In this document: positions 35,953 through 44,797 of the stretch, in pieces
Layout of the letters: each line of letters begins with the position of its first letter
Position numbering within the stretch: position 1 is the first letter of the stretch
DNA from: Spirochaetaceae bacterium
Lineage (GTDB): Bacteria; Spirochaetota; Spirochaetia; Treponematales; Breznakiellaceae
DNA length: 64,000 nucleotides
Assembly (NCBI GenBank): GCA_031278215.1
Contig: JAITKV010000049.1
Location: forward strand, 17,365 to 81,364
Direction: 5' to 3'
Notes under the pieces: model-generated
Database searches by the model: none
What the model was told of the DNA's origin: nothing
The model's input: only the letters and a program-made list of their open reading frames with translations
Program-made: the position numbers and the translations under genes

Positions 35953-38559
35953 TTGTTTAAAGGTCTTACCCGGCGGGCGCAGCGGCTGTTAACCGTGGAC
36001 GCTCAAAATGAAGCACGGCGGAATAATTTTGACGAGATCCTCCCCGAACATGTGGTAATTTCCTTGCTTAAGGAAGGAGCGGGCACGGCCTGCAAGGCCC
36101 TGCTGTTCCTGGGCATAGATTTGGGTGAATTCCGGAAATCCCTGGAACACGAGCTGCTCAGCCTCCGCGGAAGCAGGCGTGACGGCGGAAGCATCGCCCT
36201 GCTTCCCGGGGATGTGCCCCCGGCAAAGCGGACCCGGCAGCTCCTGGAAAACGCCGCCGAAGAAGCCCGGGTACTGGGCAAGGAGTATATCGGAACCGAA
36301 CACCTCCTATTTGCCGCCATGAGGGAACAGAATATGCCCGTCCGTAATTATTTGTCTTTTCGGGCGGTGGATACGGAAATGCTTAGGGTGGCGGTGGAAA
36401 CCACCGTTAATCCCGTCCGGGCCAGCCGGGACACCGCAGCCAGGGCGCGGCCTGCGGTATATCCGGTTCTTACGCCGATGCTGGATGAATATTCCCGGGA
36501 TCTAAGCGCCCTGGCAAAGCAGGGAAAGCTGGACCCGGTAATTGGCCGGGAGCGGGAAATTCAACGGGCGGTGCGGATCCTTGCCCGGCGGACAAAAAAC
36601 AATCCCATTTTGGTGGGAGAAAGCGGGGTAGGAAAAACCGCCATTGTGGAAGGACTGGCCCTGTACTTTGCGGGAAAATCCCTGCCCGCAAACGGCCTGT
36701 TGCCGCCGGATGTTTTCTTAAACCGGCGCGTGCTGCTCCTGGACATAGGGTCCATAGTCGCGGGGACCAAGTACCGGGGGGAATTCGAAGAGCGGCTAAA
36801 AAAAATTATGAAAGAGATTTCCCAGGCGGGAAACGTTATTCTTTTTATCGACGAGATCCATACCATCATCGGCGCGGGGGGGGCGGAGGGTACCGTGGAC
36901 GCCTCCAACATGCTTAAACCGGCCCTTTCCCGCGGAGAAGTCCAGTGCATAGGGGCCACCACCCTGGCGGAGTACCGGCGGTACTTTGAGCGGGATTCAG
37001 CCCTGGAACGGCGCTTTCAGCCGATTTTGGTGGAAGAGACGGGGCTGGATGAAACCGTAAATATCCTCCGGGGGATTCAGCGAAAATATGAAGAACATCA
37101 CCGGGTATGCTTTAGTTCCCCTGCGGTAAAAGCCGCGGCCCGGCTGGCCCAGCGCTATATCTCGGGCCGCCACATGCCCGACAAGGCCATTGACGTACTG
37201 GACGAAGCGGCGGCAATGAAAAAGCTGGAGTTTTCCGTGGAGCCCGAAGGAATTGCAGGCATTGAACGGGAAATCCAGCGGCTTTCGGAAAAGAAAATTA
37301 CCATGGTAAGCGCCCAGAACTACGAGCTCGCGGCGAAATTCCGGGATCAGGTCCGCAGCCTTCGGCAAAGGCTGGAACAGATCCGCAGTTCCTGGGAACG
37401 GGCGGAACACCCCGTAACGGTGGAAGAAGATGACATACGCCGGGTAATCTCGGAAATTACCGGCATTCCCCTAAACCGCCTGAACGAGGGGGAATCCCGG
37501 CGGCTTCTTCATATTGAAGAGGAACTCCACAAAACCGTGGTGGGCCAGGACGAGGCGGTACGCCGGGTAAGCCAGGCGGTGCGCCGTTCCCGGGCGGGCA
37601 TCGCTTCTCCGGGCCGGCCCCTGGGCTCGTTCATTTTTCTGGGCCCCACGGGGGTGGGAAAAACCTTGCTGGCCAAGGCCCTGGCGGAATACCTTTTCGG
37701 CTCCGCCGATTCTCTGGTGCGGATAGACATGTCGGACTTTATGGAAAAACATAACAGTTCCAGGCTTACCGGTTCTCCCCCGGGTTATGTGGGCTACGAA
37801 GAAGGGGGTCTTTTGACCGAGCAAATACGGCGAAATCCTTACCGCGTGGTTCTTTTTGACGAGATCGAAAAAGCCCACCGGGATGTGTTTAACCTTCTGC
37901 TTCAGGTTCTGGAAGAGGGGGAACTAAAAGACAACCTGGGGCACACGGTGAATTTTAAAAATACGGTGATCATCATGACCAGCAACGCGGGGGTGCGGGA
38001 GATTTCCCAAGATGCCAGGGTAGGTTTTTCCACCGCCTCCGGATTAATGAACCGCGCCGAGATAGAAGCGGCGGCCCTGTCGGAACTGCGGCGGCTTTTT
38101 AACCCCGAATTTATTAACCGGGTGGACGACATTATTATCTTTAATGCCCTTTCCGAAAAGGAAATCGAGGCGATTTTGGAAATCCAGATCAAGGAGCTTT
38201 CAAGGCGGCTGGAAGAACAAAAGTACACCCTTGTTCTTAGCCCCGCAGTCCGGCATGTCCTTATTGAAAAGGGCTGGGATCCCAAGTACGGCGGCAGACC
38301 CCTGCGCCGGGCGGTACAGAAGGAACTGGAAGATCCCCTGTCCGTACTGCTTTTAAAAGACAATTTTCCGCCGGGCACGGTTTTCTGCGCCGAAAGAAGG
38401 AACGACAAAATCGTCTTTAAGGTAAAAGAAGGGGAGAGGGCGCTTGCGGGCATGATAAGCCAGGCGGTTCAAAAACCGGCGGTTCAAAAGCCGGCGGTTC
38501 AAGAGCCGGCGGTTCAAGAACCGGCGGTTCAAGAGCCGGCGGTTCAAAAACCGGTATAG
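35953..38559 (+). CDS. clpC: ClpC-type AAA+ protease ATPase
   Basis: 868 aa unfoldase that feeds proteins to ClpP. An N-terminal Clp_N domain (about 1-145), D1 ATPase with GESGVGKT (about 222) and FIDEIHTIIGAG, a middle domain with a UVR-like segment (QNYELAAKFRDQVRSLRQRL), D2 with GPTGVGKT (about 566) and LFDEIEKAH, and the ClpP-docking VGF loop (ARVGFSTASG). The last 31 residues are AVQKP/AVQEP repeats. Start is TTG 35953, eight bases after AAGGAG, which is part of the repeat's right end. No clpP is nearby. Confidence 0.92.
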   Translation: MFKGLTRRAQRLLTVDAQNEARRNNFDEILPEHVVISLLKEGAGTACKALLFLGIDLGEFRKSLEHELLSLRGSRRDGGSIALLPGDVPPAKRTRQLLENAAEEARVLGKEYIGTEHLLFAAMREQNMPVRNYLSFRAVDTEMLRVAVETTVNPVRASRDTAARARPAVYPVLTPMLDEYSRDLSALAKQGKLDPVIGREREIQRAVRILARRTKNNPILVGESGVGKTAIVEGLALYFAGKSLPANGLLPPDVFLNRRVLLLDIGSIVAGTKYRGEFEERLKKIMKEISQAGNVILFIDEIHTIIGAGGAEGTVDASNMLKPALSRGEVQCIGATTLAEYRRYFERDSALERRFQPILVEETGLDETVNILRGIQRKYEEHHRVCFSSPAVKAAARLAQRYISGRHMPDKAIDVLDEAAAMKKLEFSVEPEGIAGIEREIQRLSEKKITMVSAQNYELAAKFRDQVRSLRQRLEQIRSSWERAEHPVTVEEDDIRRVISEITGIPLNRLNEGESRRLLHIEEELHKTVVGQDEAVRRVSQAVRRSRAGIASPGRPLGSFIFLGPTGVGKTLLAKALAEYLFGSADSLVRIDMSDFMEKHNSSRLTGSPPGYVGYEEGGLLTEQIRRNPYRVVLFDEIEKAHRDVFNLLLQVLEEGELKDNLGHTVNFKNTVIIMTSNAGVREISQDARVGFSTASGLMNRAEIEAAALSELRRLFNPEFINRVDDIIIFNALSEKEIEAILEIQIKELSRRLEEQKYTLVLSPAVRHVLIEKGWDPKYGGRPLRRAVQKELEDPLSVLLLKDNFPPGTVFCAERRNDKIVFKVKEGERALAGMISQAVQKPAVQKPAVQEPAVQEPAVQEPAVQKPV
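38464..38553 (+). repeat. Six 15-bp repeats at the clpC 3' end
   Basis: Unit GCGGTTCAAAAACCG with A/G changes, six perfect-length copies coding AVQKP or AVQEP, then GTA and the TAG stop. Each unit is itself near-palindromic (CGGTT...AACCG). Confidence 0.9.
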
Positions 38560-38567
38560 GCGGGGGC

Positions 38568-39839
38568 TTAAATTACCGTGCCGGGGTACAGGACGATATT
38601 TTTTGGGATGACGATAATGCCGTCCACAATGTAATAGTGGCCGTAATTACCGTCGGTCCGGGTAATGTTATCGATGCCTATCCGGCAGCCTTCGCCTATA
38701 CATGCGTTCTTGTCGATAATTGCCCCCTTAATAATGCTGCCCTTGCCTATGCCGATATTGGGGACCCTTTTTTCTTCGTTGATCTTTTTTTCTTCTTCCG
38801 TTTCGTAGTAATCTGCGCCCATGCAGATTACCCCATTCAGGCTTGCCCCCGATTCAATAGTCGTTCTAACCCCCACGATGGAATTGGCGATTGACGCGTT
38901 GGTAATAATGCAGCCCTCCGCGGCCAACGATTGATTCATATTGCTAAAATTCATCTTTGAAGGGGGCAGGGCCCGGACATGGGTATAGATGGGCATGTCT
39001 TCGTCGTAAATATCAAACCGGGGCCGCAAAGATGTAAGCTCCAGGTTTGCCTGGTAAAAGCTTTTTATGGTACCTATGTCTTCCCAGTAGCCGTTAAAGA
39101 CATACGCATTAACCTTTAATTTATTAATTGACTGGGGAATAATCTCCTTGCCAAAGTCGGTAAGTTCATTGGCCAGGCATTCTTCCATGGCGGCGGCGTT
39201 GAACACGTAGATCCCCATGGACGCCATGTACTCGTCCCGGCCGTTTCTTTCCCGTTTAAGTTCCGGGGGAACCTTATAGTCCTGGATATCCCTGTGGGGG
39301 CCCGGTTTTTCCAGGAATTCGGTAATCGCCGAATTTTTGTTGACCTTAAGGATCCCCAGCTGATTGGCCTCTTCCCGGGATACGGTGGTACAGGCAATGC
39401 TAATGGCCGCGCCGGATTCCCGGTGCTTGGCAAGAAAATCCCGAAGGTCCATACGGTACAGCTGATCCCCCGACAGGATTAGATAGTAGGACGGATCCTG
39501 GGTCCTAAAGTGGATAAAGTTTTTTCTAATGGCGTCCGCGGTTCCCTCAAACCAGCTGGTATGCTCGAAGGTTTGTTCCGCCGCGAGGATCTCCACAAAA
39601 CCCTTGGAAAAGGTGTCAAAAATATAGGTTTGGGCAATGTGCAGATTAAGGGAAGCGGAATTAAACTGGGTAAGAACGTAAATCTGCCGAAGATTGGCGT
39701 TAATGCAGTTGGACAGTGGAATATCTACCAGCCGGTATTTTCCCCCAAAGGGTACGGCTGGTTTTGCCCTGGCTTGGGTCAGCGGAAACAGCCTGGTTCC
39801 TTTCCCGCCTCCCAGTACAATTGACAATACTTCCGACAT
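38568..39839 (-). CDS. glgC: Glucose-1-phosphate adenylyltransferase
   Basis: 423 aa. Makes ADP-glucose from ATP and glucose 1-phosphate, the committed step of glycogen synthesis; GlgA lies 6.7 kb away. Nucleotide loop SIVLGGGKGTRLFPLT, substrate motifs KPAVPFGGKYRLVDIP, FEGTADAIRKN, GDQLYRMD, EFLEKP and YWEDIGTI, then a left-handed beta-helix domain (GIGKGSIIKGAIIDKNACIGEG). The C-terminal MGADYYETEEE resembles cyanobacterial and plant enzymes. GGGGGG precedes ATG 39839. A distant promoter implies a leader of about 225 nt. Confidence 0.95.
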   Translation of the reverse strand: MSEVLSIVLGGGKGTRLFPLTQARAKPAVPFGGKYRLVDIPLSNCINANLRQIYVLTQFNSASLNLHIAQTYIFDTFSKGFVEILAAEQTFEHTSWFEGTADAIRKNFIHFRTQDPSYYLILSGDQLYRMDLRDFLAKHRESGAAISIACTTVSREEANQLGILKVNKNSAITEFLEKPGPHRDIQDYKVPPELKRERNGRDEYMASMGIYVFNAAAMEECLANELTDFGKEIIPQSINKLKVNAYVFNGYWEDIGTIKSFYQANLELTSLRPRFDIYDEDMPIYTHVRALPPSKMNFSNMNQSLAAEGCIITNASIANSIVGVRTTIESGASLNGVICMGADYYETEEEKKINEEKRVPNIGIGKGSIIKGAIIDKNACIGEGCRIGIDNITRTDGNYGHYYIVDGIIVIPKNIVLYPGTVI

Positions 39840-39860
39840 GACGCCCCCCTTTTTTATACT

Positions 39861-40025
39861 TCACAGGTTTAGGCCCTGTACCTTGGCTAGGAGCCTGCGG
39901 CGCTTGTAGGCTTTTGCGCCCTGCGCCGCAAAACCACGATAAATGGGCGCCTGCGGAAACTTCGTTTCCGGGGGAGCTTGCGCGGGGAGGTTTATTCTAT
40001 AACCCTGCACAGTATCCCTGCCCAT
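39861..40025 (-). CDS. Possible small ORF in the glgC leader (54 aa)
   Basis: An open frame from ATG 40025 to TGA 39861 lies in the presumed glgC 5' leader, ending 22 bases before glgC. The product would be basic at its C-terminus (KAYKRRRLLAKVQGLNL) and proline-rich in the middle. No Shine-Dalgarno is visible, so it may be chance in GC-rich DNA. If translated it could act as a leader peptide. The rest of the 39840-40144 gap holds only hairpins (for example GGAAAC-TTC-GTTTCC) and two promoters. Confidence 0.3.
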   Translation of the reverse strand: MGRDTVQGYRINLPAQAPPETKFPQAPIYRGFAAQGAKAYKRRRLLAKVQGLNL

Positions 40026-40072
40026 GCGGACCCGGGTTCCAGGCCGGTCCGGGTAATCACGCGTACGTCAAC

Positions 40073-40101
40073 AGTATAAGATAATTTTTTGCTTCTGTCG
40101 A
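40073..40101 (-). promoter_or_regulatory. Candidate distal promoter of glgC
   Basis: TCGACA (40101-40096), 17-bp spacer, TATACT (40078-40073) on the minus strand; start near 40066, about 227 nt before the glgC ATG. Confidence 0.45.
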
Positions 40102-40109
40102 TAGGGAAG

Positions 40110-40138
40110 TCGACTTTTTTGTTTCCAGGGGCTACAAT
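40110..40138 (+). promoter_or_regulatory. Promoter of the helicase gene, leaderless arrangement
   Basis: TCGACT (40110-40115, four of six consensus), 17-bp spacer, TACAAT (40133-40138), then six bases to ATG 40145. Confidence 0.5.
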
Positions 40139-40144
40139 CGGTCT

Positions 40145-42631
40145 ATGGACGGCGGCGTTTTTGCGGAACCCGGAGGCTTCATGGACGGTTCTTCCCAAGG
40201 GGATGCGCTGGATCGGATCCTGGCAAGCCCCGAATTTGCTCCGCATATCGTGGTAAACCGGCTTATCCCTGCCGCGGGGGGAACCTATGCCCCCTTTCCC
40301 CGGAATTTAGATCCCCGGATAGCCGGGGCCCTTCAGTCCCGGGGCATTTCCCGGCTCTATACCCACCAGGCGCAGGTGTGGGAGCGATCCGGAGAAGGCC
40401 GGAATGTGATTGTGGTTACCCCCACGGCGTCGGGAAAAACCCTTTGCTATAACCTTCCCGTCCTTCAGGCCCTGCTGGAGGACGAAGAGGGCCGGGCCTT
40501 ATATCTTTTTCCCACCAAGGCCCTGTCCCAGGATCAACAGGCGGAATTAGGAATATTGGTTTCCGGGGAACCGGATTCCCCGGGGGGGGATTTTTTCGGC
40601 CTGCCGGTTAAGGTTGTTACCTACGACGGAGACACCCCGGACAGCCTGCGGATTGCCGCCCGGGACGCGGGGCGGATTGTGATCAGCAATCCCGACATGC
40701 TCCACAGGGGAATCCTTCCCAACCATCCCAAATGGATACGGTTTTTTTCCCGGCTTAAATTTATTGTGATCGACGAGATTCATACGTACCGGGGGGTTTT
40801 GGGAAGCCATGTGGCAAACGTGATCCGGCGGCTGCGGCGTATCGCCGCCTTTTACGGGGCCCGGCCCCGGTTTATTCTTTGTTCCGCGACCATCGCCAAC
40901 CCCCGGGAACTGGGGAGCGCCCTTATCGGGAACGGGGACCTGGTTTTGGTGGATAAAAACGGCGCCCCCCGGGGAGAAAAGCGGGTGATCCTCTACAATC
41001 CTCCCCTGGTAGACAGCGCCCAGGGGATACGGAAGTCTGCCGTGGCCGAAAGCCGCCGGTGGACAACGGCCCTGCTCCGGGGAGGGATTAAGACGATCCT
41101 CTTTGCCCATTCCCGGGTTAAAACAGAAGTAACCGCGGCCTATATCAACGAGGACCTGCAAAACCTCTACACCGGCAACCAGGGTATCCGGGTGGAACCC
41201 TACCGGGGGGGCCTTCTTCCCCATGAGCGAAGGGACATAGAGCGGGGCCTTCGGGAGGGGACAATCCGGGGAGTGGTAAGTACCAATGCCCTGGAACTGG
41301 GAATCGACATCGGGGGCCTGGACGCTTCGGTGGTGGCGGGGTTTCCCGGTTCCTTTAACAGTTTTTGGCAGCAGTCGGGCCGGGCGGGGCGGCGGGGCGG
41401 AACCTCGGTTTCGGTCTTTGTGGCCTCTTCAAGCCCCATGGACCAGTTTATTATGGATAACCCCGAATGGTTCTTCGGAAAGGGGGCCGAAGAGGGGCGG
41501 ATCGATCCTGATAATCCCTACATACTTACGGACCATGTAAAATGCGCTTGTTTTGAGCTGCCCTTTCGGGATCGGGAGATTGCCGAAAACCGGGAACCCT
41601 TTGGGAAAGCCGTCGCCGCGGTGCTGGCGTATCTGGAAGAAGACGGCATTGTCCGGCATACCCCGGCCGCTCCGGGAAGCGCCCCGGAGCTTCCCGGCGA
41701 AAGCCGCGGTGGTCCGGGGCCGCAGTACGGCGGGCGCTGGCATTGGTCGGACAGATCTTTCCCGGCGGAAGGAATAAGCCTTCGTTCCGCGACCACGGAC
41801 AATGTGGTGATTGTGGACGTAACCCAGGGCCGGAACGCCGTTATCGGCGAAATGGACCGGCCCAGCGCAAAGGAACTGATTTTTAAGAACGCCGTGTATA
41901 TTCACCGGGGGCGGCAGTATTTGGTGGAAGAATTAGACATTCCCAACCGGAAATGTCTGGTCCGGGAGGCGGAGGTTAACTACTTTACCGACGGGCTTGT
42001 TAAAACGGACATTAAGGTCCTTAGCGAAGATGAAGTCATAGAAGGCGGCGCCCGGTCCGCGGAAGCGCAGGCGCCGGTTCTTCCCCCGCCCCCGGTACGT
42101 TCCGGTTCGTCGTCCTACTATGGCGTTGTGGGAGATGTGCTGGTTCGTTCCCAGATTTCCAAATTTAAAAAGATCCGGTTCCATACCCATGAAAATATCG
42201 GCTATGGCGACATAGATTTGGGTGAAGAAGAAATACAGACCCGGGCCCTAATGCTGCTCTTTCCTCCGGAAAACGCCGGGGGAAAATTTCTGGCGGCCCT
42301 GGACGAGGCGGGGGCCGGATCGGTACTGTCCGGAGCGGGGACGCTGATAAAAAACATCGCCCCCGTATACCTTCTCTGCGATCCCCGGGACCTGGGAATT
42401 GCCGAGCGGGTCCGGGATCCTCACTTTGGCATGCCGGCCCTGTATATCTACGACAAATACCCCGGCGGAACCGGCCTGGCGGAAGCCCTGGGGCAAAAAA
42501 TTCCCCGGGTCTTCGCCGCGGCCGCGGCCGCGGCGGCCCGCTGCCCCTGTAGATCCGGCTGCCCTTCCTGCGTGGGCCCCGGCGGCAACAAGCAGGGAAC
42601 CGTAGACTTTTTGGCGGCCCTGGCGGACTAA
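40145..42631 (+). CDS. Superfamily 2 helicase, MrfA/YprA (Hrq1-like) family
   Basis: 828 aa. Two RecA domains: TPTASGKTLCYN (Walker A, about 98), VIDEIHTYRGVLGSH, LCSATIANP, and QQSGRAGRRGG (motif VI). The C-terminal DUF1998-type region ends with YDKYPGGTGLAE and a cysteine cluster CPCRSGCPSC that should bind zinc. Related proteins unwind DNA in repair of mitomycin-type damage (MrfA in Bacillus) or crosslinks (Hrq1). No MrfB nuclease gene is adjacent. A poly-alanine stretch just before the cluster comes from GGCCGCGG repeats. ATG 40145 has no Shine-Dalgarno but a -10 box six bases upstream. Confidence 0.88.
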   Translation: MDGGVFAEPGGFMDGSSQGDALDRILASPEFAPHIVVNRLIPAAGGTYAPFPRNLDPRIAGALQSRGISRLYTHQAQVWERSGEGRNVIVVTPTASGKTLCYNLPVLQALLEDEEGRALYLFPTKALSQDQQAELGILVSGEPDSPGGDFFGLPVKVVTYDGDTPDSLRIAARDAGRIVISNPDMLHRGILPNHPKWIRFFSRLKFIVIDEIHTYRGVLGSHVANVIRRLRRIAAFYGARPRFILCSATIANPRELGSALIGNGDLVLVDKNGAPRGEKRVILYNPPLVDSAQGIRKSAVAESRRWTTALLRGGIKTILFAHSRVKTEVTAAYINEDLQNLYTGNQGIRVEPYRGGLLPHERRDIERGLREGTIRGVVSTNALELGIDIGGLDASVVAGFPGSFNSFWQQSGRAGRRGGTSVSVFVASSSPMDQFIMDNPEWFFGKGAEEGRIDPDNPYILTDHVKCACFELPFRDREIAENREPFGKAVAAVLAYLEEDGIVRHTPAAPGSAPELPGESRGGPGPQYGGRWHWSDRSFPAEGISLRSATTDNVVIVDVTQGRNAVIGEMDRPSAKELIFKNAVYIHRGRQYLVEELDIPNRKCLVREAEVNYFTDGLVKTDIKVLSEDEVIEGGARSAEAQAPVLPPPPVRSGSSSYYGVVGDVLVRSQISKFKKIRFHTHENIGYGDIDLGEEEIQTRALMLLFPPENAGGKFLAALDEAGAGSVLSGAGTLIKNIAPVYLLCDPRDLGIAERVRDPHFGMPALYIYDKYPGGTGLAEALGQKIPRVFAAAAAAAARCPCRSGCPSCVGPGGNKQGTVDFLAALAD

Positions 42632-42739
42632 AGCCCGGTCCGGCCACGGCAAAAAGGCCGGCGGTCCCGGTGATCCGCGCTTATTTTGCGTGTTGTCCTA
42701 AGGGGGCCTTAATTTGCGGAATATCCGGGCCCCGCGGCA

Positions 42740-44602
42740 TCAGCGGATTTGTTTTTCCCGGGGCAGCCATTTTCGGATCACCCTGTCCACATCGGAAACA
42801 TCTATGGGTTTTGAAAGGTAATCGCTAAATCCCTGGGACAGGAACATTTCTTTCATCCCCGCCACGGCGTTGGCGGTTAGGGCAATAACGGGCAGGTCTT
42901 TGCGTATTTTTTCGGAGGAACGAATTTTTGCGGTGGTTTCTATGCCGTCCATGCCGGGCATAATATGATCCATAAAAACAAGATCATAGGGGCGTTCTTC
43001 CGCCAGGCGTATGGCCTCCTGGCCGCCGGTACAACAGTCAATTTTCATTTTGTAGGGGGACAAAAGGCCCTCGGCCACCATCAGGTTGATCGAAATATCA
43101 TCCACAATCAGCACCCGGGCGTCCGGAGCGGTAAACTTTACCGTCGTACCGGTCTGCGCGGGGGAATAATCCTCGTTACCGGGGCCGGCGTACTTCATCG
43201 GCGCGGCGTCGAGGATCTTCTGGGGCAGCGTAATGGTAAAGGTGCTGCCGGACCCATAGACCGACGAAACCGAGACGGAGCCCCCCATAAGGCGGCACAG
43301 GGTATAGGTAATTGCAAGCCCCAGGCCGGTTCCTTCAATATCCCTGTTTTGATCCAGATCAAGGCGGACAAAGAAACGAAAGAGTTTATCCAGGTCTTCT
43401 TTCTTAATGCCAATACCGGTATCGGTAATGCCGAATTTTAAAATAACCGTATCATCCTTTACCTCGCCGGAAACGGTAAATTCAATGTACCCCTCTTGGG
43501 TGTATTTTACCGCATTGGTAAGCAGGTTAAGCAGCACCTGCCGTATCCGTATTTCATCGCCCTGGAGGGTTCCCGGCAAAGAATCGGCCACGATCACCCG
43601 AAGGTCCAGGGGTTTTTCGTGGATCCAAACGCCGATAATCGTTACCACATCGTTTACAAGCGACGCCAGATCATAGCGGCCGGGGTTTATTTCCATCTTT
43701 CCCGCTTCGATTTTGGAAAGGTCCAGAATATCGTTGATAATGGCCAAAAGGCTGGTTCCCGCCTGTTTAATCTTAGTGATGTACTGGATCACCCTGGGGC
43801 TTATGTCCTGCTCTCTAAGGGCAAGCTCGCTAATGCCGATAACGGCGTTCATGGGGGTTCGGATCTCGTGGCTCATGGTAGAAAGAAACTGGCTTTTTGC
43901 TATATTGGCGCTTTCGCTTTGAATGGCCTTTTTCCGGTAGAACCGTATGCCCACTCCCCCCGCCAGCAGAGAAAGCAGCAGGGACACCACCAGAAGGACC
44001 CTAAAGACAATGATATTCCGGCGTTGGGCGGTAATAATGGCGTCGCTTATATCCACCCCCGCGGCGCAGTACACCGACCCGTCAGGGTTAAACACCGGTA
44101 CTATGGCCGAGATAAGGCCGTCCCAGCTTTCTGTATAACTGCCCAGATCGGATGTATAGACATTCCCCGCCAGGATGTAGGGCGCCGCGGTCGAGGTAAT
44201 CGGGTCATTCGGGTTATTAATGTCAAAAAACACTTCCGGGGTCGCCTGTGTTTGCGGATCCGGATCGTTATCAATGATGTACTGTATCCGCCCATCCCCG
44301 TAGTCCCGCCAGTAGTATACGTACAGGGCCTCGTATTGTTCCGCAAAGGCCGCAAGCCGCCGGCGGATGCTTTCCCATTCGCTTTTTTTCATATCCTCCG
44401 CCGTATGGAACAGATCCAGCTCTTCCACCGTAAGAAAGCTTGCCGCCGCACTGGCCGAGGCCACAAGATGATTTTGAATGGCCCTTTCCACAATTTTTGC
44501 CGCGTTATTCATGGTAATGGCCGCCGCGATGCAGATCACAAACACCAGGAATGTGGAAAGAAAAAAGAGGGATGATACAATATTAAGCCGGAACGATTTC
44601 AT
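42740..44602 (-). CDS. Membrane hybrid histidine kinase with extracytoplasmic sensor
   Basis: 620 aa. A membrane helix (about 9-31), a sensor region of about 150 residues of Cache type (LYVYYWRDYGDGRIQYIIDND, GLISAIVPVFNPDGSVYCAAGVDIS), a second helix (about 196-218), HisKA with His 245 in [14 protein letters not shown], HATPase (GTGLGLAITYTLCRLMGG) and a C-terminal receiver with Asp 545 in LVFMDHIMPGMDG. No Hpt is attached, so phosphate must leave through a separate protein such as the Hpt at 18.6 kb. The kinase core resembles the cytosolic hybrid kinase at 16-18.5 kb, suggesting paralogy. Its promoter lies in a copy of the palindromic repeat. Confidence 0.9.
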   Translation of the reverse strand: MKSFRLNIVSSLFFLSTFLVFVICIAAAITMNNAAKIVERAIQNHLVASASAAASFLTVEELDLFHTAEDMKKSEWESIRRRLAAFAEQYEALYVYYWRDYGDGRIQYIIDNDPDPQTQATPEVFFDINNPNDPITSTAAPYILAGNVYTSDLGSYTESWDGLISAIVPVFNPDGSVYCAAGVDISDAIITAQRRNIIVFRVLLVVSLLLSLLAGGVGIRFYRKKAIQSESANIAKSQFLSTMSHEIRTPMNAVIGISELALREQDISPRVIQYITKIKQAGTSLLAIINDILDLSKIEAGKMEINPGRYDLASLVNDVVTIIGVWIHEKPLDLRVIVADSLPGTLQGDEIRIRQVLLNLLTNAVKYTQEGYIEFTVSGEVKDDTVILKFGITDTGIGIKKEDLDKLFRFFVRLDLDQNRDIEGTGLGLAITYTLCRLMGGSVSVSSVYGSGSTFTITLPQKILDAAPMKYAGPGNEDYSPAQTGTTVKFTAPDARVLIVDDISINLMVAEGLLSPYKMKIDCCTGGQEAIRLAEERPYDLVFMDHIMPGMDGIETTAKIRSSEKIRKDLPVIALTANAVAGMKEMFLSQGFSDYLSKPIDVSDVDRVIRKWLPREKQIR

Positions 44603-44610
44603 AGGTTCTC

Positions 44611-44680
44611 TTAGGAGTAGTATATACCATAATTTTGGGTTTGTCAGGGAGTTAAGAGACCGCTTTGCCTGACAGCCTTA
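44611..44680. repeat. Diverged copy of the palindromic repeat carrying the kinase promoter
   Basis: TATATACCATAATTTTGGG, TTTGTCAGG and CTTTGCCTGACA align with the 35.8-kb copy. On the minus strand CTGACA (44647-44642), 17-bp spacer and TATACT (44624-44619) make a promoter 16 bases before the kinase ATG 44602. Confidence 0.55.
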
Positions 44681-44697
44681 AGCGTCTGTGGTATACT
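44669..44697 (+). promoter_or_regulatory. Promoter of the paaK-ACT-glgA operon
   Basis: CTGACA (44669-44674), 17-bp spacer, TATACT (44692-44697). The -35 box comes from the right part of the palindromic repeat. The leader to ATG 44798 is about 94 nt. Confidence 0.55.
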
Positions 44698-44797
44698 GGC
44701 AAATTAGTCTTGGAACAGCCTTTATGACTAGCGGTTTCGGCAAAAACCGGCTATACTCCTGGCAGCAACGGGTTTATGTTATCCTAAGGAAGGCGCC

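Noticed and set aside
39992..40246. 84-aa minus-strand ORF upstream of glgC
   Set aside because: It overlaps the helicase start and both promoters and has no Shine-Dalgarno or recognisable content.
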